Below are positions 1-8,924 of a DNA stretch of 53,420 bases, one piece after another. Position 1 is the stretch's first letter. Each line of letters begins with the position of its first letter. Source of the DNA: a virus; the IMG/VR virus record IMGVR_UViG_3300042544_000638, positions 1 to 53,420 of that record, one strand, 5' to 3'. A program made the position numbers and the translations under genes. The notes below the pieces were generated by a model that was not told where the DNA came from, did no database searches, and worked only from the letters and a program-made list of their open reading frames with translations.

Positions 1-75
1 GCGGAAATAATTCCTACTGCTATTTTTACAATAGCAACGGGAGCGGCTTACGAGTGGAGTCAAATAGGGTGGTAA
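1..75 (+). CDS. C-terminal fragment of an unidentified protein
   Basis: Frame 1 is open from the window edge to a TAA at 73-75 and encodes 24 residues ending in YEWSQIGW. The next gene starts one base later, the tight spacing usual in a phage operon, so this is probably the end of a real upstream gene. Too little remains to assign a function. Confidence 0.5.
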   Translation, partial: AEIIPTAIFTIATGAAYEWSQIGW

Positions 76-76
76 A

Positions 77-268
77 ATGGCAGCAGTAAATTTTTTTAAA
101 GTCACAGTATTACCTCAAGTTCTTCAACCGGATAGCTTTTATTACGTAGAGAATGGACAATTCGCAGAGGCATATCTTACAGATAACCAAGGCGTTGCGA
201 AAAAAGTTGGTAATACGGAGATGATCCAGAGTGTAACTCAAGTCATAGATGGTTCGACGTTTATTTAA
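77..268 (+). CDS. Small conserved phage protein, unknown function
   Basis: A 63-residue protein with no signal peptide or membrane segment. The N-terminal text (AAVNFFKVTVLP, then SFYYVENG, then EAYLTDNQGVAKKVGN) resembles short phage proteins that often sit beside structural genes; that comparison is from memory. It follows the upstream gene with one intervening base. GGGTGG at 68-73 is a plausible ribosome-binding site. It ends just before the promoter that drives the next genes. A minor virion or fibre-associated role is possible, but nothing in the sequence proves it. Confidence 0.65.
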   Translation: MAAVNFFKVTVLPQVLQPDSFYYVENGQFAEAYLTDNQGVAKKVGNTEMIQSVTQVIDGSTFI

Positions 269-301
269 CAAAGTAATTTCATACCAAGTGCAATTTGCAG
301 C

Positions 302-330
302 TTGACTTTGAACCCTCAAAATAATATAAT
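302..330 (+). promoter_or_regulatory. sigma70-like promoter before the HNH/portal operon
   Basis: TTGACT at 302-307 and TATAAT at 325-330 are separated by exactly 17 bases, a near-consensus bacterial housekeeping promoter. It lies in the gap between the 63-residue gene and the HNH gene, and transcription would begin at about 337. It probably drives the head genes. Confidence 0.8.
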
Positions 331-353
331 TACAGAAATTAAAAGGAGAAAAA

Positions 354-746
354 ATGTCTGGAACAAGCTTACTGCGTGATCCGATTAAATACGTCAGAGA
401 CCGGGCAAAATCTAAGTACGAAAAAGGCTCTCAATGTGAAATTTGTGGGAGCACAGAGTCCCTAGACTTTCACCATTACTATACAATGACTCCATTGTTT
501 AATAAGTGGTGCAAGGACAAAGGCTTTACAGTCAAGACAGTAGACGATATACTAGCTATTCGAGATAGTTTTATTGAAGAAGAGCATGATAAAGTCTACA
601 ATCAGACGGTAACTTTGTGTCACGAGCATCACTTGAAGCTTCATAGCGTATACGGAAAAGATCCTACACTAATAACTGCTACTAAGCAGATGAATTGGGT
701 AAGGATTCAAAAGGAGAAACATGAAGCTAGGAAATTGGATCTATGA
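354..746 (+). CDS. HNH endonuclease next to the portal gene
   Basis: A 130-residue protein with the HNH (beta-beta-alpha-metal) pattern. A CxxC knuckle is at C28/C31, followed by D38-F-H40-H41, and a second cluster has C89, H92-H93 and H97, consistent with zinc plus a catalytic metal. AAGGAG precedes the ATG. The last codons overlap the portal start by 26 bases. In HK97-like phages, HNH proteins encoded near terminase and portal can assist DNA packaging; a free-standing homing nuclease is the alternative. The genomic position favours the packaging role, but no terminase is in the window to confirm it. Confidence 0.8.
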   Translation: MSGTSLLRDPIKYVRDRAKSKYEKGSQCEICGSTESLDFHHYYTMTPLFNKWCKDKGFTVKTVDDILAIRDSFIEEEHDKVYNQTVTLCHEHHLKLHSVYGKDPTLITATKQMNWVRIQKEKHEARKLDL

Positions 747-1905
747 GAAACTAAATCCGGCTCAACGTTGGATAGCCGCAGCTCAGTCTGAAGCTATATC
801 AAAAGAGCCAGAACGCTCATACGTTTATTATTTTGAGAATTTAGAAATCGTGAATCGCGCTGTCAATATGATAGTAGACGATTCTGCAGAAATAAATTTC
901 TCAATCGGTACAGAAAAAGTAGGGTTTCCTGTTAGAGGCGGTTTAAAACGCAAGACAGTTGAGACCCTTTTAAACTATCAACCAAATCCTTTTCAAGATA
1001 TTCACTCATTTAGAAGAAACTTGATTATGGATTTTATGCTAGATGGTAATATTTTTATATATTTTGACGGAAGTCATCTATATCATTTACCCGCTAGTAA
1101 AGTAGTTATATATGCTGATGACCAGACTTACGTAGAAAAATACGAGTTTGAGGGAAGCATAGAATATCTACCAAACGAAATTATACATATCAAGGATAAT
1201 AGTTCTCAGTCAATCTACAGAGGCATCTCTAGACTAAGACCTGCTGTTAGAACTATGAAGTTAATGAAGTCAATGAGAGACTTCCAAGATAACTTCTTTA
1301 ACAACGGAGCCGTTCCCGGATTAGTTATTAAAACTCCAGATACTCTAAGCCCTCGTATTAAAGAGCGTATGAAAGAAGAGTGGAGACAAACTTATAGACC
1401 ACAATCAGGAGGTAGAAATCCTATGATCCTAGATGGTGGTATGTCAGTTGATTCAATCTCAAACGTAAATTTCAAAGAATTAGACTTTGGACCTTCGATT
1501 GACTCAAATGAGAAAATTATTTTAAAAGCGCTAGGCGTACCTCCTGTACTAGTAGACAGCGGTAACAATGCTAATATACGACCAAACCACAGAGTTTATT
1601 ATCTAGAAACAATTATTCCAATAATTAAGAAAATAAATTCGGCATATCAAATGTTCTTTGGTTTCGAAATATACGAAGATGTAGCAGGTATACCAGCACT
1701 ACAACCAGAATTAAAGGATGAAGCAGCCTACTATTCAACCCTAGTAAATGGAGGAATTATTACTCCAGATGAAGCTAGATTAGGAATGGGGATGGAAATT
1801 CTACCTAATTCAGCAGGAGCTGAAATAAGAATACCGGCTAATATCGCGGGTAGCGCAGCTAACCCAAGCCAGGGCGGAAGACCCGCAGATAATACGGAGC
1901 AATAA
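721..1905 (+). CDS. Portal protein (HK97-like)
   Basis: A 394-residue protein of typical length for the HK97-type portal family. The portal forms the dodecameric ring at the head vertex through which DNA enters and to which the tail attaches. Family-like features are an N-terminal region on repeated residues such as NRAVNMIVDD, a middle segment with GISRLRPAVRTMKLMKSM and DNFFNNGAVPG, and the later LGVPPVL segment with the NHRVYYLETI helix. The ATG at 721 has AAAAGGAG just upstream. The stop overlaps the next ATG by one base. Its place before a protease/capsid gene supports the call. Confidence 0.9.
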   Translation: MKLGNWIYEKLNPAQRWIAAAQSEAISKEPERSYVYYFENLEIVNRAVNMIVDDSAEINFSIGTEKVGFPVRGGLKRKTVETLLNYQPNPFQDIHSFRRNLIMDFMLDGNIFIYFDGSHLYHLPASKVVIYADDQTYVEKYEFEGSIEYLPNEIIHIKDNSSQSIYRGISRLRPAVRTMKLMKSMRDFQDNFFNNGAVPGLVIKTPDTLSPRIKERMKEEWRQTYRPQSGGRNPMILDGGMSVDSISNVNFKELDFGPSIDSNEKIILKALGVPPVLVDSGNNANIRPNHRVYYLETIIPIIKKINSAYQMFFGFEIYEDVAGIPALQPELKDEAAYYSTLVNGGIITPDEARLGMGMEILPNSAGAEIRIPANIAGSAANPSQGGRPADNTEQ

Positions 1906-2201
1906 TGTCAAAAATAGCAGTACTAAAAGAGTTAGACAAGTACTTTAAAGAGAAAGGAAAAGTACTAACCTATAACGAATATATCCAACAAGAGGATGCA
2001 CCCGTAAGAGTTCATATCATTAAAAGAGTGGTAGGACCTTGGGGACGTATGGAAAGACTACTAGGTAAAATTCCTGCGGAAGTAGTGGTAAGTGTCGGGG
2101 TTGAGGCTGTAGAAGCCGCGCCAGCACCTATCGAAGCTCCAGTAGCAGAGCCAGCAGAAGAGCCTGTAGCAGAAGCACCAAAAACGGCTAAGAAGAAATA
2201 A
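1905..2201 (+). CDS. Small basic/acidic protein between portal and capsid genes
   Basis: A 98-residue protein. The first 65 residues are mixed charge (MSKIAVLKELDKYFKEKGK, then RVHIIKRVVGPWGRMERLLGKIP). From about residue 70 it becomes a low-complexity Ala/Pro/Glu tail that ends in four near-consecutive lysines. It starts inside the portal stop codon and ends two bases before the protease-capsid gene, so the three are translationally coupled. The position suggests a head-assembly function, and the low-complexity tail is probably disordered. I do not recognise the family. Confidence 0.75.
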   Translation: MSKIAVLKELDKYFKEKGKVLTYNEYIQQEDAPVRVHIIKRVVGPWGRMERLLGKIPAEVVVSVGVEAVEAAPAPIEAPVAEPAEEPVAEAPKTAKKK

Positions 2202-2202
2202 C

Positions 2203-4869
2203 ATGGCCCGAGTAGGAGGAGAAGAAATCGATCTAACCCCTACAGACGGCATGGCTAAAGAAGCACAAAGAGCACTAGACTGGAGAAAGGAAGGCTTCGA
2301 TGGAGGCACTCCGGTAGGTCTAGCAAGAGCAAGACAACTAGTAAATAAGCAGGAGCTATCTCCTAGCACAGTTCGTAGAATGCATAGCTTTTTTAGCCGT
2401 CATGAAGTAGATAAACAAGGCGAAGGATTCAGCCCAGGAGAACCTGGTTATCCTTCAAATGGTAGAGTCGCTTGGGCTTTGTGGGGCGGAGACGCGGGAC
2501 AAACATGGGCAAGAGCTAAATCAGAAACTTTAGATCGTCTAGAAAATAAAAACATAGACTATTTATTAGAACCTCTAGATGACGAAGAAGATGATGATGA
2601 TGATTATAAGGCAGCAGCTAGCTCCCTGAAAGTAGGAAACTTTGTTAAGTGGAGATCCTCAGGAGGTACCGCTAAAGGTCGTATTGAACACATTATGACC
2701 GAAGGAGTGCTAGGCATACCTGACAGCAGCTTTTCTATAGAAGCAACAAAAGATGATCCTGCAGTACTTATACGAATTTATAGGGATGGCAGCGAAACGG
2801 ATACCTTAGTTGGTCATAGAGCTTCTACGCTGACAAAGATAACAGAAGAAGAAGCTATGAAAAGCTTAAAGAGGCAATCTATGCAAAAGATTTTCAAATT
2901 AGATTCTTCAATTAAATCAGTTGAAGAAGGCGAAACAGAATTAAAAATCGCCGGCTATGCTAGTACAAATTCTATTGATAGATCTTCTGATAAGATCTTA
3001 TCAACAGCATGGACTAAAGGCGGATTAAAGAATTTCCAAAACAATCCAATTTTACTATTTAATCATAATTACGATAAACCAATAGGTAGAGTCGTAGAAG
3101 TAGATACAGATAGTAAAGGATTAAGGATCAAAGGCGTTATCAGTAAAAGTGCTGGTGATGTTTACAATTTAGTTAAAGAAGGCGTGCTATCAACATTTTC
3201 AGTTGGTTTTATGATTAAGGACGCAGATTACGATAAATCTGCAGATGGCTTAATCATTAAAGATGCCGAACTTTTAGAGGTATCAGTAGTTTCTGTACCA
3301 TGTAACCAAGATGCTACATTCTCAGTAGCTAAATCATTCGATAATCAAGAAGATTATCACACTTTCAAAAAACAATTTGTTGAAAATGCTCTAGGTGGTC
3401 AGCCTTCCGCTGAAACCGGAGGCTCATCAGAGGGCGCGAACGTAGCGTCAAGGAAATTAAAAATGGACGAACAAAATACACAGGACATGATCAATAAGGC
3501 AGTTGCTGATGCTCTAGCCGCTTCACAGAAAGCAGCAGAGGAAAAAGCAGCTAAGGAAGCAGCTGAGAAAGCTGCTGCTGAAGCACTTGAGCAAAAAGTT
3601 GTAGAAGCAACCGCAAAGGTTCTAGCTTCTTCAGAAGAAAAAATCGTAGCTGAACTAGAGAAGCGTTTCCAAGCTAAGGAAATCGACCTAGAAAAAGCTG
3701 TTGAAGGCCTACGCGGTGAACTAGCTGAAAAGAGCGAAGAAATCCGCAACATCACAAACTCAAAGCGCGTATTCTCAGATCGCGGAGACAGCTCACAAGA
3801 TTGGGTAAAGCAAAATATGTCAGAAATGGAAGATGCATTTCTTCTTGCTCGCATCACAGGAAAGGGCTACGAAACAAAGTTCGCAAAGCAACTTCTAGAA
3901 AAAGCTAACGGCAACTCTTCAGTAGTTGTAACAGACAATCTAGAGCGTGAAGTTTCAACAAACATCGAAAGAGATATTCAAAATGAACTAATTCTCGCTC
4001 CAATGTTCCGTGAAATTGCTATGAACTCAGCTAGCATGGTTCTACCTGTAATGCCAGATACTGGATATGCTGAAGTAGTAAGCGGTGCTGGTTCTTCAGA
4101 CGCTACAAAGTTCAAGGGTACAATTGACGAAAAAGGAGGAACCAACCGTGCTGGTATCACTCTAACTGAAGTCGATCTTCGTACAATCAAACTAGTAGCT
4201 AAGAGCTATCTATCAAACGAAACAGAAGAAGATGCAATTCTTCCAATTCTTCCACTTCTACGTGAAGCAATGGTTCGCCAGCATGCTCGTGGTGTAGAAA
4301 ATATGTTCCTATTTGGTGCACACTCAGACGGTGCATACAGTGGTACATCAAATCTAAATGGTCTAATTCAGTATGCAGCAGCAAATTCTGGAGCACTAAC
4401 CATCAACACTGGAACAGCAGGAACTCTACCAGCTCTAACAGCAGGTGCAAGTGGTGCAGGTCTACTAACTCTTCGTAAGAATATGGGCAAATATGGTCTA
4501 CGTGCTGCTGATATTGCATATATCGTATCACAACGCGCATATTTCGAACTACTAGAAGATCCAGAATTCCAAGACTTCAACCTAGTTAACACACAAGCTA
4601 CTAAGCTAAACGGTGAAGTTGGTCAAATCTTCGGATCACCAGTAATGGTTTGTGACGAGTTCTCAACACCAGCCGCTGGTAAGTACTACGCTCTAGCTGT
4701 TAACACTCGCAACTTCGTAGTTCCACGTCAACGTGGTGTTACTGTAGAAAGCGACTACAGTGTAGAAGAGCAGCACAGAGTTCTAGTAACTTCACAGCGT
4801 CTAGGATTCAAGGAAATCATCGTCGGAGCACCTTCAGTGTTCGGACTAAAGTATCCAAACGCATCATAA
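2203..4869 (+). CDS. Fused prohead protease, scaffold-like region and major capsid protein
   Basis: An 888-residue polyprotein. Residues 1-120 are a conserved phage N-terminal domain (SPSTVRRMHSFFSRH; WALWGGDAGQTWARAKSE). After an acidic linker, residues 145-220 look like a small Tudor/SH3 domain (VGNFVKWRSSGGTAKGRI). Residues 225-400 are an HK97-type (U35/S78) prohead protease with candidate catalytic residues in FNHN (His), STFSVGF (Ser) and LLEVSVVSVP (Glu). Residues 420-525 are Ala/Glu/Lys-rich coiled coil, like the HK97 delta scaffold. From about 530 to the end is an HK97-fold capsid subunit. A terminator follows. Self-cleavage is expected to release mature capsid. Fused protease-capsid genes are known but uncommon, and an internal start could also supply capsid separately. 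Confidence 0.9.
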   Translation: MARVGGEEIDLTPTDGMAKEAQRALDWRKEGFDGGTPVGLARARQLVNKQELSPSTVRRMHSFFSRHEVDKQGEGFSPGEPGYPSNGRVAWALWGGDAGQTWARAKSETLDRLENKNIDYLLEPLDDEEDDDDDYKAAASSLKVGNFVKWRSSGGTAKGRIEHIMTEGVLGIPDSSFSIEATKDDPAVLIRIYRDGSETDTLVGHRASTLTKITEEEAMKSLKRQSMQKIFKLDSSIKSVEEGETELKIAGYASTNSIDRSSDKILSTAWTKGGLKNFQNNPILLFNHNYDKPIGRVVEVDTDSKGLRIKGVISKSAGDVYNLVKEGVLSTFSVGFMIKDADYDKSADGLIIKDAELLEVSVVSVPCNQDATFSVAKSFDNQEDYHTFKKQFVENALGGQPSAETGGSSEGANVASRKLKMDEQNTQDMINKAVADALAASQKAAEEKAAKEAAEKAAAEALEQKVVEATAKVLASSEEKIVAELEKRFQAKEIDLEKAVEGLRGELAEKSEEIRNITNSKRVFSDRGDSSQDWVKQNMSEMEDAFLLARITGKGYETKFAKQLLEKANGNSSVVVTDNLEREVSTNIERDIQNELILAPMFREIAMNSASMVLPVMPDTGYAEVVSGAGSSDATKFKGTIDEKGGTNRAGITLTEVDLRTIKLVAKSYLSNETEEDAILPILPLLREAMVRQHARGVENMFLFGAHSDGAYSGTSNLNGLIQYAAANSGALTINTGTAGTLPALTAGASGAGLLTLRKNMGKYGLRAADIAYIVSQRAYFELLEDPEFQDFNLVNTQATKLNGEVGQIFGSPVMVCDEFSTPAAGKYYALAVNTRNFVVPRQRGVTVESDYSVEEQHRVLVTSQRLGFKEIIVGAPSVFGLKYPNAS
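3450..3465 (+). promoter_or_regulatory. Possible internal ribosome-binding site and start for the capsid part
   Basis: AAGGAA at 3450-3455 lies 7-8 bases before an in-frame ATG at 3463, which is codon 421 of the fusion and sits exactly at the junction between the protease and the coiled-coil scaffold. Initiation here would make a separate 468-residue scaffold-capsid protein, allowing many capsid subunits per protease. Confidence 0.45.
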
Positions 4870-4881
4870 TAATTAGCTGGG

Positions 4882-4913
4882 AAGGGGGTTGCTGCTACCA
4901 GCAGCCCCCTTTT
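4882..4913 (+). terminator. Rho-independent terminator after the capsid gene
   Basis: AAGGGGG (4882-4888) pairs with CCCCCTT (4905-4911), and CTGCT (4892-4896) pairs with AGCAG (4900-4904). The stem has a 3-base bulge and a 3-base loop and ends in TTTT. It lies 13 bases after the capsid stop and may keep capsid mRNA more abundant than downstream messages. Confidence 0.8.
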
Positions 4914-4928
4914 CATTTGGAGTAAATA

Positions 4929-5492
4929 ATGGCAGCTTTAATAACACTCGAAGATTATAAGCTTTACAAGAAGCTGACCAAAACTGATAGCGACGAAGAA
5001 CTCGGCTCTATCATTGCTTCAGTTAGTGCGCTAGTTAAAACTTATTGTGGACACACTTTCATAGATTATTATTCTACTCCTAAAGTAGAAACATTTAATA
5101 TCAAACCATCTCAACACGCAATACTGTTAAACGAATGGCCTGTAAATACAGTTAGTCTAGTACAGTATAGAGAAGATTCAGCTAGTGCTTATCAGACAAT
5201 GGCTACTACAGATTATTATGTGGATACTTCCATTGATACTTTATTTATTCATAATGGATATTGGCAGGAAGGTTTCGGCTCAGTAAGAGTAACTTACACT
5301 GCTGGTTATCAAACGACTCCTGAAGATGTAAGAATCGCATGTCTCGATCTCGTTCATCACTATCACAAAGAAGAATACAAGGAACGTAAAACTCTAGGTG
5401 CAGCAACAATTGACACTGGACTTAGCAAGCAAGGAAATTCTAGATGGCCTGCTCACGTTGTTCGTATTCTAGATATGTATAGAAATGGCTAA
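4929..5492 (+). CDS. Head-tail connector (gp6-like adaptor)
   Basis: A 187-residue protein matching the DNA-packaging/head-tail connector family of HK97-like phages, which forms a ring under the portal. Typical features are the N-terminal MAALITLEDYKLYKK helix, a segment beginning SVSALVKTYCGHTF, the NEWPVNTVSLVQYRE strand and the late helix IACLDLVHHYHKEEYK. GGAGTAAATA precedes the ATG. It follows the capsid terminator and overlaps the next gene by 8 bases. Confidence 0.8.
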   Translation: MAALITLEDYKLYKKLTKTDSDEELGSIIASVSALVKTYCGHTFIDYYSTPKVETFNIKPSQHAILLNEWPVNTVSLVQYREDSASAYQTMATTDYYVDTSIDTLFIHNGYWQEGFGSVRVTYTAGYQTTPEDVRIACLDLVHHYHKEEYKERKTLGAATIDTGLSKQGNSRWPAHVVRILDMYRNG

Positions 5493-6924
5493 TGCTAATT
5501 TATTATCTTTAGTAAGACAAGTTAATTACGAACTTAACAAAAAAGTTAGAGGTAGGAAAGGCGGCAAACTAAGAGAGCTATTAGATGTATATGAGCACTC
5601 ATTTACTACCGGAGTCGATCTAGTAAAAAAGCAAGTAGACAAAGAGATAAAAACTAGATTAAACATACCTAATATATCTAGAAATAAGCAGGTATCGGAT
5701 GCTATTAATATTTATGTAGAAACAGTCTACAATAATGCTGCTAGAAAAAATAAGAAGGTAGTTAATATAGAAGTTACCGGAAATAAAACACATTTTACAG
5801 CAGTTATAACCCCTATTGTAAATGTAGGACAAACTAATGTATTTGATGCTGTGCAGCGACTACGAAAGGAACCTTTAAAAAAATTAGCGGAAACTTTAGA
5901 ACCAATTATTAATAGTATAACAGATAATCCTTCAGAAGTTAAAAATGTATTATTTGGAACTTCGAGAACTTTTACAAAAAAAGATAAAGAAGGACGAACA
6001 AGCGAAATAGAGTATCGATCCGGAGGACTATTACAACAAGGTCACTCTACCGGAGCTTCTGTAGCAGAAAAATCTATATTTAGATGGGCTGCAGAAGATA
6101 AATTTGGTGTATATAAGAGTAAAGTTGAAGATTTAAATCCTATACTACTAAAAGTTGCAACAACTGTAAATACAGCCAAATCTGATAGACTAAAAGAGTT
6201 AGGTTTTGAAGTAGATATAAGTAAAGTAGCTACTTTTGATGAGTCTGCTACATTAAACATGAGAAAGGGATCTAACGAGGAAAAAGCTTTTCTTAAAGAA
6301 ATTCGTAATGCTGTTAATGAAGCTATGACAACTATATTTAGCAAAAAAGGAACTGCAGAATGGGCAGCATTTAAATCCTCTTCTAGTAGTTTGGACCTAA
6401 TTCCTGGTAGAGTTACTCCAAGGAAACTAGGTGGCCTAAGAGCAAAAGGCAAATTACCAAAAGAAGAAAAAGAAACCAGTAAGAAATTAAATAGTCAACT
6501 ACAACTTCAACTACAAAGAACGGTAGTAAAAAGTACGCAAGCTGATATTATTAAAGGAAGTTCTAATAATCGAAGAGTAGCTAAGCAACCTGAACGTCCT
6601 GAACAAAATTGGAATTCTTTATTGCCTATAATAAATAGCAAATTAACTCCGAGAGTTATCGCTAATATGAGATTACCTTCTCTGGTAAATAGAACCGGAA
6701 GATTCGCTCAATCAGCAGAAGTCGTAAGAATTGAAGAAACAAGAGAAGGTTTCCCATCTTTTGTATTTAATTATGAAAGAGATCCCTATGATGTGTTTGA
6801 CAGAACACTAGGAAGAGCGCCTTGGAATACGCCCGAGAGAGATCCAAGAGCCTTAGTAGATAAATCTGTAAGAGAGATAGTCAGAGAAATGGCAATAAAT
6901 CGTTTTTACACTAGGAGAGCTTAA
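5485..6924 (+). CDS. Putative neck / head-tail joining protein
   Basis: A 479-residue protein, lysine- and arginine-rich, without membrane segments. The C-terminal 100 residues (SLVNRTGRFAQSAEVVRIEE, then FVFNYERDPYDVF and DPRALVDKSVREI) resemble tail-completion/neck proteins of phages; that recognition is moderate. The centre (residues 200-380) is low in recognisable features. It overlaps the connector by 8 bases and the tail-terminator gene by one base, which fits a head-to-tail interface role. It is longer than the usual gp10-like neck protein, so the N-terminal half may be an added domain. Confidence 0.6.
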   Translation: MANANLLSLVRQVNYELNKKVRGRKGGKLRELLDVYEHSFTTGVDLVKKQVDKEIKTRLNIPNISRNKQVSDAINIYVETVYNNAARKNKKVVNIEVTGNKTHFTAVITPIVNVGQTNVFDAVQRLRKEPLKKLAETLEPIINSITDNPSEVKNVLFGTSRTFTKKDKEGRTSEIEYRSGGLLQQGHSTGASVAEKSIFRWAAEDKFGVYKSKVEDLNPILLKVATTVNTAKSDRLKELGFEVDISKVATFDESATLNMRKGSNEEKAFLKEIRNAVNEAMTTIFSKKGTAEWAAFKSSSSSLDLIPGRVTPRKLGGLRAKGKLPKEEKETSKKLNSQLQLQLQRTVVKSTQADIIKGSSNNRRVAKQPERPEQNWNSLLPIINSKLTPRVIANMRLPSLVNRTGRFAQSAEVVRIEETREGFPSFVFNYERDPYDVFDRTLGRAPWNTPERDPRALVDKSVREIVREMAINRFYTRRA

Positions 6925-7373
6925 TGACAGTAATAAACAAAACTAGAAGAAGCTCAATTGTAGAAGCTTTGGAAGACAAGCTAAAAGCTATTAGTCTTGC
7001 AAATGACTACTCTACAGATTTAGGGCAGCAAGTTTATCCACGTATGAAATTCTGGGATGAAATATCAGAATTTCCTTGCGTATGCCTCGTAGCCGGACCT
7101 GAAACAATAGTTCACCAAGGCGGAGGAATGAAAGACAGATACTTAGATGTAACTCTAAGGGCGTATGTAAATGAGGAAGACTCTATAGTAGCCTTAGAAA
7201 GATTACTGGAAGATATCGAATTAATTATTGACAGAAATGGCAGGTTGGCATACGTCGATTCTTCCGGTAATCTAGGATATACTAGAGATATAATTATTAC
7301 ACTAATAGACACAGATCAGGGAGCCCTTGCACCGTTGGGTGTAGGCGAAATGTCCCTACAAGTAAAGTACTAA
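6924..7373 (+). CDS. Tail terminator-like protein
   Basis: A 149-residue protein in the place and size range of siphophage tail terminators, which form a ring capping the tail tube. It shows the usual pattern: an early helix, a strand with PCVCLVAGPE, DRYLDVTLRAYV and the helix SIVALERLLEDIELIIDRN, closing with EMSLQVKY. The ATG overlaps the previous stop. The stop codon sits in the loop of a small hairpin before the tail-tube gene. The family call rests on position and secondary-structure pattern. Confidence 0.7.
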   Translation: MTVINKTRRSSIVEALEDKLKAISLANDYSTDLGQQVYPRMKFWDEISEFPCVCLVAGPETIVHQGGGMKDRYLDVTLRAYVNEEDSIVALERLLEDIELIIDRNGRLAYVDSSGNLGYTRDIIITLIDTDQGALAPLGVGEMSLQVKY

Positions 7374-7380
7374 GTACTTT
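7364..7380 (+). promoter_or_regulatory. Stem-loop directly before the tail-tube ribosome-binding site
   Basis: AAAGTAC (7364-7370) and GTACTTT (7374-7380) form a 7-bp stem with the previous gene's TAA as its loop. AGGAG of the tail-tube gene starts at 7381. It could be an mRNA processing or stabilising element that boosts tube-protein expression; no terminator tail follows. Confidence 0.4.
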
Positions 7381-7391
7381 AGGAGATTAAA

Positions 7392-8870
7392 ATGGCAGTA
7401 GGCGATACAAACCTATTTTTCAATAGAGATACAAAGGTATACGCAGTACAATACACAGGCGATGCAGTCGCTAACGTTTGGGAGCTTCCGGTTCTAAACG
7501 GCTACTCATTTAGCCAGTCAACAAATTCAAGCCAGGTAACACTTAACGAAATGGCAAGTGTTACAGGTAATAGCCGTCGTGGCCAAGCCTCATTCAACGA
7601 CTCACTAGCACCAGCTGAGTGGAGCTTTGATATGTATGCTAGACCAACTTCAGTAAGTTCAGTAGTTCGCGCACCAGAAGAAATTCTATGGAATGCCATG
7701 CTGTCTGAGACCACAATGTACCCAGCAGCTGGTCTTGCTGCAGGTCTTCCATTCGGAAACGGTGCCGCATTGGCCTCTGGAGTAGTGACTTTAACATTTA
7801 CTACAGCAGCACCTACAGGAGGCACTTACTTCAAGGTAGGGGATACTATTACTGTAACAGGAGTTACTTATACTAATAGTGCTCCAGCAGTAGGTACTGG
7901 TGCTAATGACTTCGTAGTAACAGCAGTAGCTAATGGTACTGTAAGTTATGCAGCTCCATTAGGGACTACAGCAGTTGCTTCAACAACGGGACTTGTAACC
8001 TCAGCTACTTTTGCTACAGATGGTAACAAATTAGACTTCCTTCCTAAGTCATCAAACAAAACAAAACTAGGTACTATAGATTTATTCTTCGTACTAGGTG
8101 CAGCAAAAGCTGGTGGTACTGCAGATGTTTATACTGAATCAGATGCTACTACAATCTATAAGATTTCTAACTGCTGTGTAAATGAAGCTACCATAAACTT
8201 TGAAATTGATGGAATCACTACAATCTCTTTCTCAGGAATGGGTACACAGATTACAGAAATGCCAAAGTATAGATTCACTGGCGCTACAGGCACTGGGATC
8301 AACCTAAACCCAGATAGAACTGCTGATACAACATATACACTGTTTAAGCATGGTATAACTTCTACTACTAATATGATTCGTAATAGACCTACAGCTCTAA
8401 GTATTATAGGTACAAACGCTCCAATTAATAGTGGAAACCCTAAGACTTATGGAATCACATTAACAGGTGGTAGCATTACTGTCAGTAATAATATGACGTT
8501 CTTAACACCAGAAGCAATCGGAGTAGTGAACGTTCCTCTAGGGCACGTAACTGGTACACGTTCTGTAAGCGGAAACTTTACTTGCTATGCAGATGAGCTA
8601 ACAAATGGAAGCATTGATCTTTATCAAGATCTAATCGCAGCTACCACTCTTATCACTAACAAGCACCAATTACAATTCTTTGTAGGCGGACGCGGAAGTG
8701 CAGCAGGATTCCCAGCATCTCCAGGTGTTTTATTCGACCTTGGACAATGCCATCTAGAGATTCCTACTATTAATATTGACGACGTAATTGGCTTCGAAGT
8801 TAACTTCACTGCTCTACCTACCACAATTAGCGGAACAGATGAATTAACAAGAATTCGTTACGTAGCCTAA
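7392..8870 (+). CDS. Major tail (tube) protein
   Basis: A 492-residue protein at the tail-tube position between the terminator and the chaperone genes. The first 110 residues (FNRDTKVYAVQYTG; NGYSFSQSTNSSQVTLNEMA; FNDSLAPAEWSFDMYARPTS) define a domain shared with the next two genes. Residues about 130-215 look like an inserted Gly/Thr/Ala-rich beta domain, probably Ig-like and surface exposed. The rest is beta-rich with another tube-like half (TYGITLTGGSITVSNNMTFL). A strong AGGAG lies 7 bases before the ATG. A longer protein than most tubes could reflect duplicated tube domains. Confidence 0.8.
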   Translation: MAVGDTNLFFNRDTKVYAVQYTGDAVANVWELPVLNGYSFSQSTNSSQVTLNEMASVTGNSRRGQASFNDSLAPAEWSFDMYARPTSVSSVVRAPEEILWNAMLSETTMYPAAGLAAGLPFGNGAALASGVVTLTFTTAAPTGGTYFKVGDTITVTGVTYTNSAPAVGTGANDFVVTAVANGTVSYAAPLGTTAVASTTGLVTSATFATDGNKLDFLPKSSNKTKLGTIDLFFVLGAAKAGGTADVYTESDATTIYKISNCCVNEATINFEIDGITTISFSGMGTQITEMPKYRFTGATGTGINLNPDRTADTTYTLFKHGITSTTNMIRNRPTALSIIGTNAPINSGNPKTYGITLTGGSITVSNNMTFLTPEAIGVVNVPLGHVTGTRSVSGNFTCYADELTNGSIDLYQDLIAATTLITNKHQLQFFVGGRGSAAGFPASPGVLFDLGQCHLEIPTINIDDVIGFEVNFTALPTTISGTDELTRIRYVA

Positions 8871-8884
8871 TAAAAAAATAGTTC

Positions 8885-8913
8885 TTGACATTTAGGACTA
8901 TACAATTTATAAT
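8885..8913 (+). promoter_or_regulatory. sigma70-like promoter before the tube-like paralogues
   Basis: TTGACA at 8885-8890 and TATAAT at 8908-8913 are 17 bases apart. The preceding AATAGTTC matches two minus-strand promoters in this window. The predicted start is about 8920, directly before a strong hairpin. Confidence 0.85.
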
Positions 8914-8924
8914 TAGATAAATTC

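Noticed and set aside
3399-3857. A 152-residue open frame on the - strand inside the protease-capsid gene
   Set aside because: It mirrors the codon pattern of the Ala/Glu-rich coiled coil on the other strand and has no ribosome-binding site or partner gene.
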